NCBI GenBank assembly: GCA_903908715.1
Contig: CAIVSY010000078.1
Location: 1-64,000, forward strand
From: an uncultured bacterium
Lineage (GTDB): Bacteria > Verrucomicrobiota > Kiritimatiellia > CAIKKV01 > CAITUY01
Reading direction: 5' to 3'
DNA: 64,000 nt
Both the position numbers and the translations under genes were made by a program. Under the pieces are notes generated by a model. The model did no database searches. It had not been told where the DNA came from and saw only the letters and a list, made by a program, of their open reading frames with translations. Shown here piece by piece: positions 9,255-17,382 of this stretch; the stretch's first letter is position 1, and the number at the start of each line of letters is the position of its first letter.

Positions 9255-9282
9255 ATTTATACCGTTGTCCCTATATTGTCAA
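9255..9282 (-). promoter_or_regulatory. Sigma-70 promoter of the HTH-EIIA/Ehr-like operon
   Basis: On the minus strand a perfect -35 TTGACA (9277-9282) is followed by a 16-base spacer and ATAAAT (9255-9260); TATAAA with a 15-base spacer is the alternative reading. The predicted start near 9248 leaves a leader of about 35 bases before the chosen ATG. Confidence 0.65.
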
Positions 9283-9371
9283 TAGCCCGGAAGACAGGAG
9301 ACACCAGAAGGCAGGAAGAGGCACGAAGTCAGCAACGAGAGAATAGACACCCATTGAAGATGAGTAAAGAA

Positions 9372-9448
9372 TGGTGCGCCTGGCGCGGGTCGAACGCGCA
9401 ACCTTCAGCTCCGGAGGCTGACACTCTGTCCAATTGAGCTACAGGCGC
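9372..9448 (-). tRNA. tRNA-Arg (anticodon CCG)
   Basis: The reverse complement folds as a full cloverleaf. The acceptor stem is GCGCCTG/CAGGCGC with discriminator A. The D arm is GCTC...GAGT. The anticodon stem TCAGC/GCTGA has loop CTCCGGA, giving anticodon CCG. The T arm GCGCG/CGCGC carries loop TTCGACC. The CCA end is encoded (rc of 9372-9374). It reads CGG arginine codons. It lies alone between the EIIA operon promoter and serC. Confidence 0.95.
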
Positions 9449-9521
9449 AAAAAGAAGGTCTAAATGTGAAGCACGGAAGCAGCAGAGTCAAGACCAGAAT
9501 CCCGACACCCGCCTTCTTTCG

Positions 9522-10598
9522 TCAACCATTCTTCTTTTCAAATTCCCGCATGAACGAAACCAATGCATCCACACCGGCTACCGGGAAGGCGTTGTAGATC
9601 GAGGCGCGGATGCCACCGACGGAACGATGCCCCTTCAGCCCCTTCATCCCGGCCTTGGAGGCTTCCTTGATAAACTGCTCCTCTAATGCCTCGGTCGGCA
9701 AACGGAAGGTAATGTTCATGTCGGAACGGAAATCCTTGACGGCCGTCGCCTTGTAAAAGCCGCTACTGTCCAGGACCTGGTAAATCCTTGCCGCCTTGTC
9801 CGCGTTCTGCCGGTACAAGGCTTCAGGCCCCATCTTGAGCATCCACCGGGTGACCAGCATGAGAATGTAGATCCCGAACGTCGGGGGCGTGTTGTACAGC
9901 GAATTCTCCTCAATGTAGGTCTTGTACTTCAGCATGGTGAGTGCCTTTTCCGGAACCCGCTCCGCCAAATCCTTGCGCAGGACAACCACGGCCATCCCCG
10001 AGGGACCAAGATTCTTCTGCGCACCTGCATAGATCAACCCGAACTGGTCGATGTCAAAGGGACGGGAAAGGATGTCGGAGGACATATCCGCCACAAGCGG
10101 GGCCTCGGTTTTCGGGAAAACCTTCCACTGTGATCCCGCAATGGTCTCGTTGGAAGTAATATGCACATATGCCGCACCCTTGGTGAGCTTCAAATCCGCG
10201 TTCCTCGGCATCCGGGTAGGAATATCCTTGCCGGTGTTGGCCACGACATTCACGTTGCCCACCAGTTTCGCTTCCTTGATTGCCTTGTTCGCCCAGGCGC
10301 CCGAATCGACGTAATCGGCAGTCTGGCCGGTCCCCAGCAGATTCACGGGCACCATGGCAAACTGCAGGCTGGCACCTCCCTGTATAAACAAAACGGAATA
10401 GGTGTCGGGAAGATTCAGGAGCTTACTGAGGTTGGCAATCGCTTCCTGATGTACAGCGTCATATTCCTTGCCGCGATGGCTATGCTCCATGATCGACATG
10501 CCGGAACCATTGAAATCGAGCAATTCTTTCTGTGCCTGTTCCAGAACTTCCTCAGGTAACACCGCAGGACCAGCACCAAAATTGAACACGCGCGCCAT
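9522..10598 (-). CDS. serC: Phosphoserine aminotransferase
   Basis: A PLP-dependent class-V aminotransferase of 358 residues, the usual SerC length. It converts 3-phosphohydroxypyruvate and glutamate to phosphoserine in serine synthesis; many members also act in pyridoxal phosphate synthesis. The N-terminus FNFGAGPAVLPEEVL, the HRGKEYDAVH motif, and the PLP lysine in YAGAQKNLGPSG (about residue 195) are diagnostic. The C-terminal GLKGHRSVGGIRASIYNA binds the substrate phosphate. It starts just after AAGGAGG. It stands alone, transcribed away from nrdR. Confidence 0.96.
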   Translation of the reverse strand: MARVFNFGAGPAVLPEEVLEQAQKELLDFNGSGMSIMEHSHRGKEYDAVHQEAIANLSKLLNLPDTYSVLFIQGGASLQFAMVPVNLLGTGQTADYVDSGAWANKAIKEAKLVGNVNVVANTGKDIPTRMPRNADLKLTKGAAYVHITSNETIAGSQWKVFPKTEAPLVADMSSDILSRPFDIDQFGLIYAGAQKNLGPSGMAVVVLRKDLAERVPEKALTMLKYKTYIEENSLYNTPPTFGIYILMLVTRWMLKMGPEALYRQNADKAARIYQVLDSSGFYKATAVKDFRSDMNITFRLPTEALEEQFIKEASKAGMKGLKGHRSVGGIRASIYNAFPVAGVDALVSFMREFEKKNG

Positions 10599-10749
10599 AC
10601 TTCCTCCTTGCGTAATGGAACACTCCTTGTAACCGCCTCACAGTGTACGCATCCGATCCTCCCATTCAACATCGAAATTACCATGCAAAAGATTGACCTC
10701 ACCAGCCGCTTTCGACATAATTCCCCGGCAAACGGAGGACATGCGCCCT

Positions 10750-11202
10750 ATGCGTTGCCCACGCTGTGGTCATACAGAAGACAAGGTCATCGACAGTCGC
10801 GCTTCCCGCGCGGGCGATATTATCCGCAGGCGGCGGTCCTGTGAAGGTTGCGGACACCGGTTTACCACCCGTGAGGAAGTGGTGAAGGTGGAACTGCATG
10901 TCATCAAGCGCGACGGGCGCCACGAGGAACTCTCGCGGGAAAAACTCATCAACGGCGTGGGACGCGCCTGCGAGAAACGCCCGGTCAGCCCGGAACAAAT
11001 TGAAGCCCTGGTCGACGGGATCATTGCCGAGCTTGAAAACGAGTTCGAACGCGAAGTCCCCAGCGAGAGAATCGGCGAAAAGGTCATGGAACGCCTCGAG
11101 AAACTGGACGACGTAGCCTACGTCCGGTTCGCCTCGGTATACCGCCGTTTCAAGGATGTGAATCAGTTCCTGAATGCGATACAGGGCATGGTGAACAAGT
11201 GA
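10750..11202 (+). CDS. nrdR: Transcriptional repressor NrdR
   Basis: The 150-residue protein starts with the canonical MRCPRCGHTEDKVIDSR zinc ribbon (CPRC and CEGCGHRF), followed by an ATP-cone domain (HVIKRDGRHEELSREKL...). NrdR senses ATP/dATP and represses ribonucleotide reductase genes. The ATG at 10750 fits the family N-terminus and lies 11 bases after GGAGG; the ATG at 10741 is too close to the ribosome binding site. The stop overlaps the start of the next gene, which suggests that they share a transcript. Confidence 0.96.
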   Translation: MRCPRCGHTEDKVIDSRASRAGDIIRRRRSCEGCGHRFTTREEVVKVELHVIKRDGRHEELSREKLINGVGRACEKRPVSPEQIEALVDGIIAELENEFEREVPSERIGEKVMERLEKLDDVAYVRFASVYRRFKDVNQFLNAIQGMVNK

Positions 11203-11831
11203 TTTTCCAATTGAACAATACGGCTTCGGGGGACAGCCTGCGCGATCGTCTCGCGGACCGGCTCCTGGAACAGGCGCCAGCCCTCTGCGGCAAGCCGGAC
11301 CTGGCCTCCTCCGTTGCCGTGTGCGAGGCGGCGCACGGGGTTGCGGCAGTCCTGCAGGAGCGGGAAACCCTCCCGCAGGAACTGACCCCCCACTCTTCCT
11401 GCAATCTGCTCGCCCGCGCCCTCGAGGCCGCAGGCGAACCGACCCTGGCCAGACGCCTTCACCTGGCGGGTTCCTCCTCCGTCTATGCCACCTCATGGAT
11501 CACAACAGGGCAGGATACCGTCTGGACGCTGGATGCCGGAAAGTTGAACACATCAGATTCCCCATGCACGGAACTGGCCGTCTTTGAGCGCCTGCGGGAA
11601 ATGTTAAGCACCTATGCGGACGTGTGGGATGCAACCAGCGGTCGGGGCATTCTCGGACTCAAGCGACTCACCGAGGTTGCGACGGATATTCTCGGCCCCC
11701 GTGCAACCCCGGCAGAACGGAACCGGCTGGCAGGTGAAATGCGCGATTATTGCGGCGGCTGCCTCGACCTTCAGCGGCATCGGCGCGGCTGGCAGGCGAC
11801 ACCGATCGTCATGAGCATGGAATCTCGATAA
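11199..11831 (+). CDS. Protein of unknown function, translationally coupled to nrdR
   Basis: A 210-residue soluble protein that I do not recognise. It begins with GTG inside the nrdR stop codon (GTGA overlap), so it is probably co-translated with NrdR. No signal peptide or membrane segment is visible. Notable features are a His/Ser/Tyr-rich middle (LHLAGSSSVYATSWITTGQDTVWTLD) and a C-terminal YCGGCLDLQ with a CxxC pair. The coupling could point to a role linked to nucleotide sensing or ribonucleotide reductase, but that is only guilt by association. Codon use resembles that of neighbouring genes. Confidence 0.75.
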   Translation: MIFQLNNTASGDSLRDRLADRLLEQAPALCGKPDLASSVAVCEAAHGVAAVLQERETLPQELTPHSSCNLLARALEAAGEPTLARRLHLAGSSSVYATSWITTGQDTVWTLDAGKLNTSDSPCTELAVFERLREMLSTYADVWDATSGRGILGLKRLTEVATDILGPRATPAERNRLAGEMRDYCGGCLDLQRHRRGWQATPIVMSMESR

Positions 11832-11888
11832 GCAGTGAAAGCCGCCCACCCCGGAAAACGCAGACAGGGAAGCAGTCGGAACAGGAAA

Positions 11889-12539
11889 ATGCAGTCGGAA
11901 ATTCACAGCTCCTCAAGCCTGAGTCGGCGCGACACCCTGCGGCTCACGTTCGGCACGCTTTTGGCAGCCTGCCTGCCGGGGATTGCACAGGCTATCCCAA
12001 CCCGCTCCATCCGGCCGGCCGCCATCCTGAACGCCATTGCCTCCCAGCTTCCCCTCATCCCCCGTTCTTCCTGGGACCGCACACCGCCCAACCGCGCACG
12101 GCTGAGTTCGGCCGGGCGATATTCCCGCATCACGGTGCATCATGAGGGAACCAGTCCGTTTTACGCCACGTCCCATACCTACGTGGCACGCGAACTGCGC
12201 ACCATTCTCGGCTCGCATCGTGCCCGGCGCTACGGCGATATCGCCTATCACCTGGTTCTCGACTATACCGGCCGGGTGTGGGAGGCCCGCTCGCTGTCTT
12301 ATGAGGGAGCACATGTGCTGAGCAATAACTCCGGGAACATCGGGATCCTGCTCCTCGGCAACTTCGAACGGCAACTCCCTTCTTCCGCGCAAATCGCGGC
12401 CCTGGATGAGCTGTGCCGCGTTCTTCGGAGTTCCTGTGGCATCCCGCGCTCGCGCATCTACGGCCACCGTGACCTCAGTCCCAGCGTCTGCCCCGGCCGC
12501 CAGCTGTATCCCTATGTCTCCCAGTTGCGCCACACGTGA
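11889..12539 (+). CDS. Exported N-acetylmuramoyl-L-alanine amidase (PGRP/Amidase_2 type) with Tat signal
   Basis: The 216-residue protein opens with a twin-arginine signal (LSRRDTLRLTFGTLLAACLPGIAQA), followed by a PGRP/Amidase_2 domain. Zinc ligands are visible as the histidine in TVHHEG, and the histidine and cysteine in YGHRDLSPSVCPG, the family signature. GDIAYHLVLDYTGRVWEAR is the substrate-groove segment. It would cut the bond between muramic acid and L-alanine in the periplasm, for wall turnover or recycling. The ATG at 11889 has AGGAA upstream; a GTG at 11835 would add a short lead. A tatA gene is present at 53 kb. Export through Tat is inferred from the motif. Confidence 0.88.
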   Translation: MQSEIHSSSSLSRRDTLRLTFGTLLAACLPGIAQAIPTRSIRPAAILNAIASQLPLIPRSSWDRTPPNRARLSSAGRYSRITVHHEGTSPFYATSHTYVARELRTILGSHRARRYGDIAYHLVLDYTGRVWEARSLSYEGAHVLSNNSGNIGILLLGNFERQLPSSAQIAALDELCRVLRSSCGIPRSRIYGHRDLSPSVCPGRQLYPYVSQLRHT

Positions 12540-12579
12540 TTTCCCCGCATGATATCAACTCCATAACAAGGAAAACCTG

Positions 12580-13545
12580 ATGATCAACGAATCCCGCATC
12601 AAAGCCGAACTGGAACGCACTCTCGATGAAACCCGCATCGATGGACTGGGCCAGCGCCACCAGGGCAAGGTGCGCGAAAGCTATATCCAGGGCAACCGGC
12701 GGATCCTGATCACCACCGATCGCGTATCCGCATTCGATTGCATTATCGGGACCATCCCCTTTAAGGGCCAGGTGCTGAACCAACTGGCCGCCTTCTGGTT
12801 CGAGAAAACCCGCCAGATCGTCCCGAATCACATCGTCTCCATTCCGGACCCGAATGTCATGGTGGTGCACGAATGCGAACAACTTCCGCTTGAGTTCATC
12901 GTCCGCGGCTACATCACGGGAGTCACGAAAACATCTGCCTGGTACAACTACGAGCGCGGCGTCCGCCATTTCTGCGGCAATATGCTTCCCGAGGGACTCC
13001 GCAAGGATCAGAAACTGGAACGTCCGATCCTGACCCCCACCACCAAGCACGAGAAACATGACCGTCCCATCTCGCGGGAGGAGGCCATCAAGGAGGGTCT
13101 CATTGACGCCCGAACCTTTGACGATGCGGCCGATATCTGCTTCCGTCTGTTTGAAGCTGGCGTCAAGCATGCCGCCTCTCGCGGCCTGATCCTCGTGGAT
13201 ACAAAGTACGAACTGGGCAAGTTGAACGGGAAACTGGTCGTATCGGACGAAGTCCACACCCCGGACTCCTCGCGGTACTGGTTTGCCGATACGTACGAGG
13301 AACTTTTTGCCGCCGCCAAGGATCAACGGAAAATCGACAAGGAATATGTGCGGGAATGGCTTGTTTCCCAGGGTTTCCGCGGAGACGGCCAACCGCCGGC
13401 CTTGACCGATGAGGTCCGCATCGAGGCCGCCAAACGCTACATCCAAGCCTATGAGACCGTTACCGGTCAGGAATTCAGGGTAACGGACGAGCCCTTGGCG
13501 GAACGGATCACGGCAAATCTGCGCAAGGCCGGACTGCTGTCCTGA
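12580..13545 (+). CDS. purC: SAICAR synthetase (phosphoribosylaminoimidazole-succinocarboxamide synthase), long type
   Basis: It joins aspartate to CAIR with ATP in purine synthesis. The 321 residues resemble the longer, Ade1-like form rather than the ~240-residue E. coli form. Motifs are GKVRESY near the N-terminus (ATP site), ITTDRVSAFD, LPLEFIVRGYITG, and LILVDTKYELG followed by SDEVHTPDSSRYW. AAGGA precedes the ATG. It ends 14 bases before the convergent Nudix gene. Confidence 0.96.
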   Translation: MINESRIKAELERTLDETRIDGLGQRHQGKVRESYIQGNRRILITTDRVSAFDCIIGTIPFKGQVLNQLAAFWFEKTRQIVPNHIVSIPDPNVMVVHECEQLPLEFIVRGYITGVTKTSAWYNYERGVRHFCGNMLPEGLRKDQKLERPILTPTTKHEKHDRPISREEAIKEGLIDARTFDDAADICFRLFEAGVKHAASRGLILVDTKYELGKLNGKLVVSDEVHTPDSSRYWFADTYEELFAAAKDQRKIDKEYVREWLVSQGFRGDGQPPALTDEVRIEAAKRYIQAYETVTGQEFRVTDEPLAERITANLRKAGLLS

Positions 13546-13559
13546 TCCCTGTGCTGCGT

Positions 13560-14171
13560 TCAGCCGCGCGCGAGCAGGTCATCTATCGCGTCCAGACAGA
13601 TTTGCGACCACGTTTCCATGCGGTCCCGCATGGCACGCAGTTCCCCAAGCGCACGGAATCCGGATTCTGTGATAACCCCCTCACGCTTGACAACATCCGG
13701 GCTCTGCGAGCGCAACACGTGGATCACCCCCAGATGCACGCGGCCAACCGGTGTCTCGTCATCATTCAGCAACGCCACGACCTTCTGGGTATACGGGCCA
13801 CCGATCCTGACTTCCTCTTCCAGTTCGCGCAGGGCGGCGGTGGAATAGATATCGCCGAACAGGTTAAGATCCTCGTTGTTAATATGCCCGCCAATCCCGA
13901 TGGATGCCTTGGCGATCAGCCGCTCCTCACCAGATTTCTTCCCGCGCACATAACACCAGACCTTTCCCTCATGACAGATGAGGAAATAGGGAATCAACTG
14001 CTTGAGTGATTCATCCTCCTCGGCCTTGTGCCGGGGCACAAAACGGTAGTGCCGCGGATTCAACAGGTCTGTGAGATATCGTTCAGTATCCAGTTGCAGA
14101 CCCTGGAACATTCCAAGCCGCTCCAGAAGGGAACGGTCCACCACAAGAATCTCTTCATGGTCGTTTCTCAT
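13560..14171 (-). CDS. Nudix-family hydrolase (COG4112-like predicted phosphoesterase)
   Basis: A Nudix protein of about 203 residues. The Nudix box is stretched: GIGGHINNEDL, then ALRELEEEVRIGG, which gives the metal-binding REL-EEEV core. The N-terminal half (LDTERYLTDLLNPRHYRFVPRHKAEEDESLKQLIPYFLI) resembles COG4112-type predicted phosphoesterases. These probably hydrolyse a nucleoside-diphosphate derivative, but the substrate is unknown. The start at 14171 (MRNDHEEIL) is preferred over a GTG at 14189; neither has a clear ribosome binding site. Confidence 0.8.
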   Translation of the reverse strand: MRNDHEEILVVDRSLLERLGMFQGLQLDTERYLTDLLNPRHYRFVPRHKAEEDESLKQLIPYFLICHEGKVWCYVRGKKSGEERLIAKASIGIGGHINNEDLNLFGDIYSTAALRELEEEVRIGGPYTQKVVALLNDDETPVGRVHLGVIHVLRSQSPDVVKREGVITESGFRALGELRAMRDRMETWSQICLDAIDDLLARG

Positions 14172-14216
14172 GGCTCGGCATGCTACCACACCACAATCCC
14201 GCGAACAACATCAGCC

Positions 14217-15164
14217 TCAATCCGCATACAATGGATAAATGGAAGGATCGGTTCCGGGCTTGCGGCGCTTCCACCGCTTATACGTCCACAACCATTGCGT
14301 GGGATAGCGCCGGATCTCCGCTTCCAAAAGCCGGGCAATGTCCGCGGTAATATCCGCAACCTCCCGCCCCTTCAGCACTGCCGGCTCCAGGACGTCGTGA
14401 ACATAGCACACGTACCGACCATCCTCCCGGCTGCGGCAATACCCCATAACCAACGGAACTCCCATGCGTTCCGCCAAGCCGGCCGCCGCGCTGGATACCG
14501 GAACCGGGACACCGAAAAAATCAACGAAGACCCCACCCTCCGCTTCACGGGTATCCTGATCAAGCAGAAGCGCCACGGTCGCCTTTTCGCGCAGGGATTT
14601 CACCAGTGCCTTCAAGGCCCCTTGCCGGGGAACAATGCGCTGCCCGCAAGCCCGCCGCAGCTGATTCAGCCGCTCGTCGATTACGGGATTCTTGACCGGC
14701 TTCGCCACACTGACCAGCGTGGCCCCTCTCAGCGTGGCTACATGCCCGAAAACCTCCCAGTTCCCGAAATGCGCCGTCACAGCGACCAGCGGTCCCGCTC
14801 CCATCCACTTCTCGCTTCCCGCCTCCACCACAACATGCCGCTCAATCCGGGCCCTCGTATCCCGCGAGAACCAGAAGATATCCAGGGCAGTCAATGCAAA
14901 GGTCCGGAACACGCCCCGGACAATGGCCCGCTTGCCTGCCGCATCCAGGCTTCTTCCATACGCAAGGTCAAGATTGGCCATGGCAATCCGGCGGTCACGT
15001 CGCGCCAGGATCCAGGCCATAAACCCCAGACTGCGCGCCAAACCCACGACGCATCTCCGGGGCAGCAGGGGTACAACCCGGAATGCAAAGGCGAACAGGC
15101 TGTCTTCAAGAAGATACCGGATACGCCGCCTCGCAGGCACTGGCTTTTCGGCCGTCGGATCCAT
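14217..15164 (-). CDS. Lipid A biosynthesis lauroyl/myristoyl acyltransferase (LpxL/HtrB family)
   Basis: The 315-residue protein is an inner-membrane lysophospholipid acyltransferase-family enzyme that adds secondary acyl chains to Kdo-lipid A or a precursor. The catalytic HX4E motif is HFGNWE at about residue 130, and LLLDQDTREAEGGVFVDFFG matches the conserved Gly/Asp block. A hydrophobic N-terminal segment (LFAFAFRVVPLLP) would anchor it. The ATG at 15164 has GGAG upstream; a TTG at 15182 is less likely. It fits with lpxI and lpxB near 60 kb in indicating an LPS-bearing outer membrane. Acyl specificity cannot be read. Confidence 0.9.
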   Translation of the reverse strand: MDPTAEKPVPARRRIRYLLEDSLFAFAFRVVPLLPRRCVVGLARSLGFMAWILARRDRRIAMANLDLAYGRSLDAAGKRAIVRGVFRTFALTALDIFWFSRDTRARIERHVVVEAGSEKWMGAGPLVAVTAHFGNWEVFGHVATLRGATLVSVAKPVKNPVIDERLNQLRRACGQRIVPRQGALKALVKSLREKATVALLLDQDTREAEGGVFVDFFGVPVPVSSAAAGLAERMGVPLVMGYCRSREDGRYVCYVHDVLEPAVLKGREVADITADIARLLEAEIRRYPTQWLWTYKRWKRRKPGTDPSIYPLYAD

Positions 15165-15202
15165 CCTACTCTCCACTTTCAACAGGCGTTAAACCCACCA
15201 GC

Positions 15203-15233
15203 AAAAAGGCCAGAAACATCTCTGCTTCTGGCC
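15203..15233 (-). terminator. Intrinsic terminator of the ompA-like gene
   Basis: On the minus strand an 8-bp stem GGCCAGAA/TTCTGGCC (15226-15233 with 15208-15215) is followed by a run of T residues (15203-15207). It lies about 20 bases after the OmpA-family stop codon. Confidence 0.8.
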
Positions 15234-15255
15234 CTTCCGCAAGCTCCGGCAATCC

Positions 15256-16626
15256 CTATTTCGCAGGCGCGGTGGCCGGCGGCAATTCCACAGCCTTGAT
15301 CGGAGCCACAGGCGCCGGCGGCATTCCGGACTTGCGGATGTACACCTCCACACGCCGGTTCACCGGGTTGCCGTTGATCTTGTCGTTGGCGGCCTTGGGC
15401 CGGTCAAACCCGTAGCCCACCGCCATCATCCGGGACCGCTCAATGGCAGCCTTGTCGGCCAAGTAATCCAAACACGCCTTCGCACGGCGTTCAGACAGTA
15501 CCTGATTGTAGTCGCGCTTGGAATCCTTCAATCTGTCGGCATGTCCTTCTATGCGGGCCGTGGCGCCGGCGTCGCGCGTAAGAACCTTGGCAATCACATC
15601 CAGATCCTTGAAGTACTGGGGCTTGATGATCGCCTGGTTGTAATCGAACTGGATATTCAACTCGAACAATTGCAGGTCATCGCCCCCATGCCCGGCGCGC
15701 GGGTCCGTCCCATCCTCCATAACCTCATGGCCATCCGCCACACCTCCGTTATCCGTGTCCCGCAGTTTCGGGTCTGTCGTGTAATGAAACACCTCGGCAC
15801 CATCCTTTAGCCCGTCATAATCGGTATCAGGATTCAAGGGGTCGGTCAGGTACTTGCGCACCTCGTCAAAATCCCCAAGCCCATCCTTGTCGGTATCCGG
15901 ATGGAAAGGATCCGTCCCGATCCGCAATTCCTCTTCATCCGTTAACCCGTCAGCATCGCTGTCCTTAACCCCGCCCGCAACCGTGAAGGCAGGCGGAATA
16001 TTGGCGCCGAACACGTATCGTACCCCGACATCCAGAATCGAGTTCACTGTGCCCTTTTCGCTAATCCCAGCCACCGAACCGCGGAAATCAGCCCGCACAC
16101 CCCACGCATCATTGATGTTATACAGCACACCGCCGCCACCGCGCAGGCCGATGTCGGCGTCATCATTCTCCTCGAAATCATCACCGAATTTGATCGCCGC
16201 CGCACCCAGCGTGAAATAGGGATCTACCCGTTTCCAAGGTGTGAAATGAAACAGCACATCACCGGTCAAGCCGACGGCCCATGTGGAATCCACACCCGCC
16301 TCATCCTGCAAGCGGTCTATGCGGGCTCCAAGCCCCTGCCCCTTTTTGTTCTCGTAGTCAATGTAGGAAGAACCTTCGAGGTACGGGCAAAGCAAAAGTC
16401 CCGCCTCAAACGTCCACCAGCGGGAATAGTCATAGCCGAGCCTGACGTTTCCGACAAAACCGTCATCCGTCGGAAAATCCCCTTCGAAATCCATGCGCCC
16501 GGCCGAAAAAGTGATATTCACCGGGTGCTCTGTGCTTGGCTCAGCATACGCCGCCCTGCTCCCCGCAAACAATCCGCCCGCCACCAGCGCAACCAACAGC
16601 CCTTTTGCAAAACCTCTTGTTTTCAT
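15256..16626 (-). CDS. Outer-membrane OmpA-family protein with thrombospondin type-3 calcium-binding repeats
   Basis: Four parts are visible in 456 residues. A signal peptide (KGLLVALVAGGLFAGSRAAYA) comes first. An N-terminal beta-barrel-like domain (about 25-215) ends in GVRYVFG. Four thrombospondin type-3 repeats follow at about 220-310, rich in DxDxDGLxD loops. A C-terminal OmpA/MotB peptidoglycan-binding domain (about 325-440) contains ARIEGHADRLKDSKRDYNQVLSERRAKA. It would tether the outer membrane to the wall. The ATG at 16626 has AGGAAGGA upstream; the longer open frame is divergent promoter DNA. It is divergent from efp. Confidence 0.93.
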   Translation of the reverse strand: MKTRGFAKGLLVALVAGGLFAGSRAAYAEPSTEHPVNITFSAGRMDFEGDFPTDDGFVGNVRLGYDYSRWWTFEAGLLLCPYLEGSSYIDYENKKGQGLGARIDRLQDEAGVDSTWAVGLTGDVLFHFTPWKRVDPYFTLGAAAIKFGDDFEENDDADIGLRGGGGVLYNINDAWGVRADFRGSVAGISEKGTVNSILDVGVRYVFGANIPPAFTVAGGVKDSDADGLTDEEELRIGTDPFHPDTDKDGLGDFDEVRKYLTDPLNPDTDYDGLKDGAEVFHYTTDPKLRDTDNGGVADGHEVMEDGTDPRAGHGGDDLQLFELNIQFDYNQAIIKPQYFKDLDVIAKVLTRDAGATARIEGHADRLKDSKRDYNQVLSERRAKACLDYLADKAAIERSRMMAVGYGFDRPKAANDKINGNPVNRRVEVYIRKSGMPPAPVAPIKAVELPPATAPAK

Positions 16627-16727
16627 GCTGCCATCCTTCCTGATCCAAACGATGTTCCCATCCGATGGCAAAACGTAATACCAAACCGCCATCCCATGCA
16701 AAAGGAAAAAAGGTTGCGATCTTCTGT

Positions 16728-16756
16728 TTGACACATCTGCCCGCGAACCATATTTT
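16728..16756 (+). promoter_or_regulatory. Sigma-70 promoter of efp
   Basis: TTGACA (16728-16733), 17-base spacer, TATTTT (16751-16756). It lies 45 bases before the efp start, in the intergenic region shared with the divergent ompA-like gene. That gene may use a weaker minus-strand TTTGCA-N16-TATTAC at 16675-16702. Confidence 0.75.
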
Positions 16757-16801
16757 ATCGGGCTGTTTCTGGCGGAATGGCACAAGGAAGGATGGATGGT
16801 T

Positions 16802-17371
16802 ATGGCGGATTATACAGCGTCGGATTTTCGCAAAGGCCTCAGGGTGGAACTGGATGGCATCCCGTACGTCATCTCGGAGTTTAACTTCGTCAAACCCGGC
16901 AAAGGCGCAGCCATCTACACCTGCCGCCTTAAGAGCCTGATTGACGGCAATACGTACGTGCGCAACTTCCGGTCGAATGATACGCTCAAGAAGCCCGACC
17001 TCGACGAGAAGACCATGCGCTTCTCGCACAACGAGGGGGAGGACTACATCTTCATGGATGAGAATTTCGAGCAGTTCACCATTGCCGCATCCATCCTGGG
17101 CGACAGCCGGTTCTTCCTCTTCGAGGATTGCGAGGTCTCTGTCCTCTATTTCAATGGCCGGCCCGTCGACGTTACCCTCCCCACCTTTATCGAGAAGGAA
17201 GTCCTCGAGACCGAACCTGGCGCCCGCGGCAACACCGCCACCAACGTGCTGAAGCCCGCCAAGATCAACGGCGGCTTCGAAATCCAGGTTCCCCTTTTCA
17301 TCAATCAGGGTGACATCATCAAGATTGACACACGAACCGGGGAGTACAGCGATCGCGTCCTGAAGCGCTGA
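16802..17371 (+). CDS. efp: Elongation factor P
   Basis: A 189-residue, three-domain EF-P that helps ribosomes through polyproline stretches. The loop tip VKPGKGAA carries Lys34, the residue beta-lysylated in E. coli. The EpmA gene follows 11 bases downstream, so this modification is likely. The ATG at 16802 (MADYTASDFRKG) lies nine bases from AAGGAAGGA and fits the family; an ATG at 16796 is too close to it. The C-terminal GDIIKIDTRTGEYSDRV is the EF-P signature. Confidence 0.97.
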   Translation: MADYTASDFRKGLRVELDGIPYVISEFNFVKPGKGAAIYTCRLKSLIDGNTYVRNFRSNDTLKKPDLDEKTMRFSHNEGEDYIFMDENFEQFTIAASILGDSRFFLFEDCEVSVLYFNGRPVDVTLPTFIEKEVLETEPGARGNTATNVLKPAKINGGFEIQVPLFINQGDIIKIDTRTGEYSDRVLKR

Positions 17372-17382
17372 TTTGCCGGAGC

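Noticed and set aside
12475-13446. A 323-codon minus-strand frame opposite purC
   Set aside because: Shadow of purC; product lacks domain signatures.
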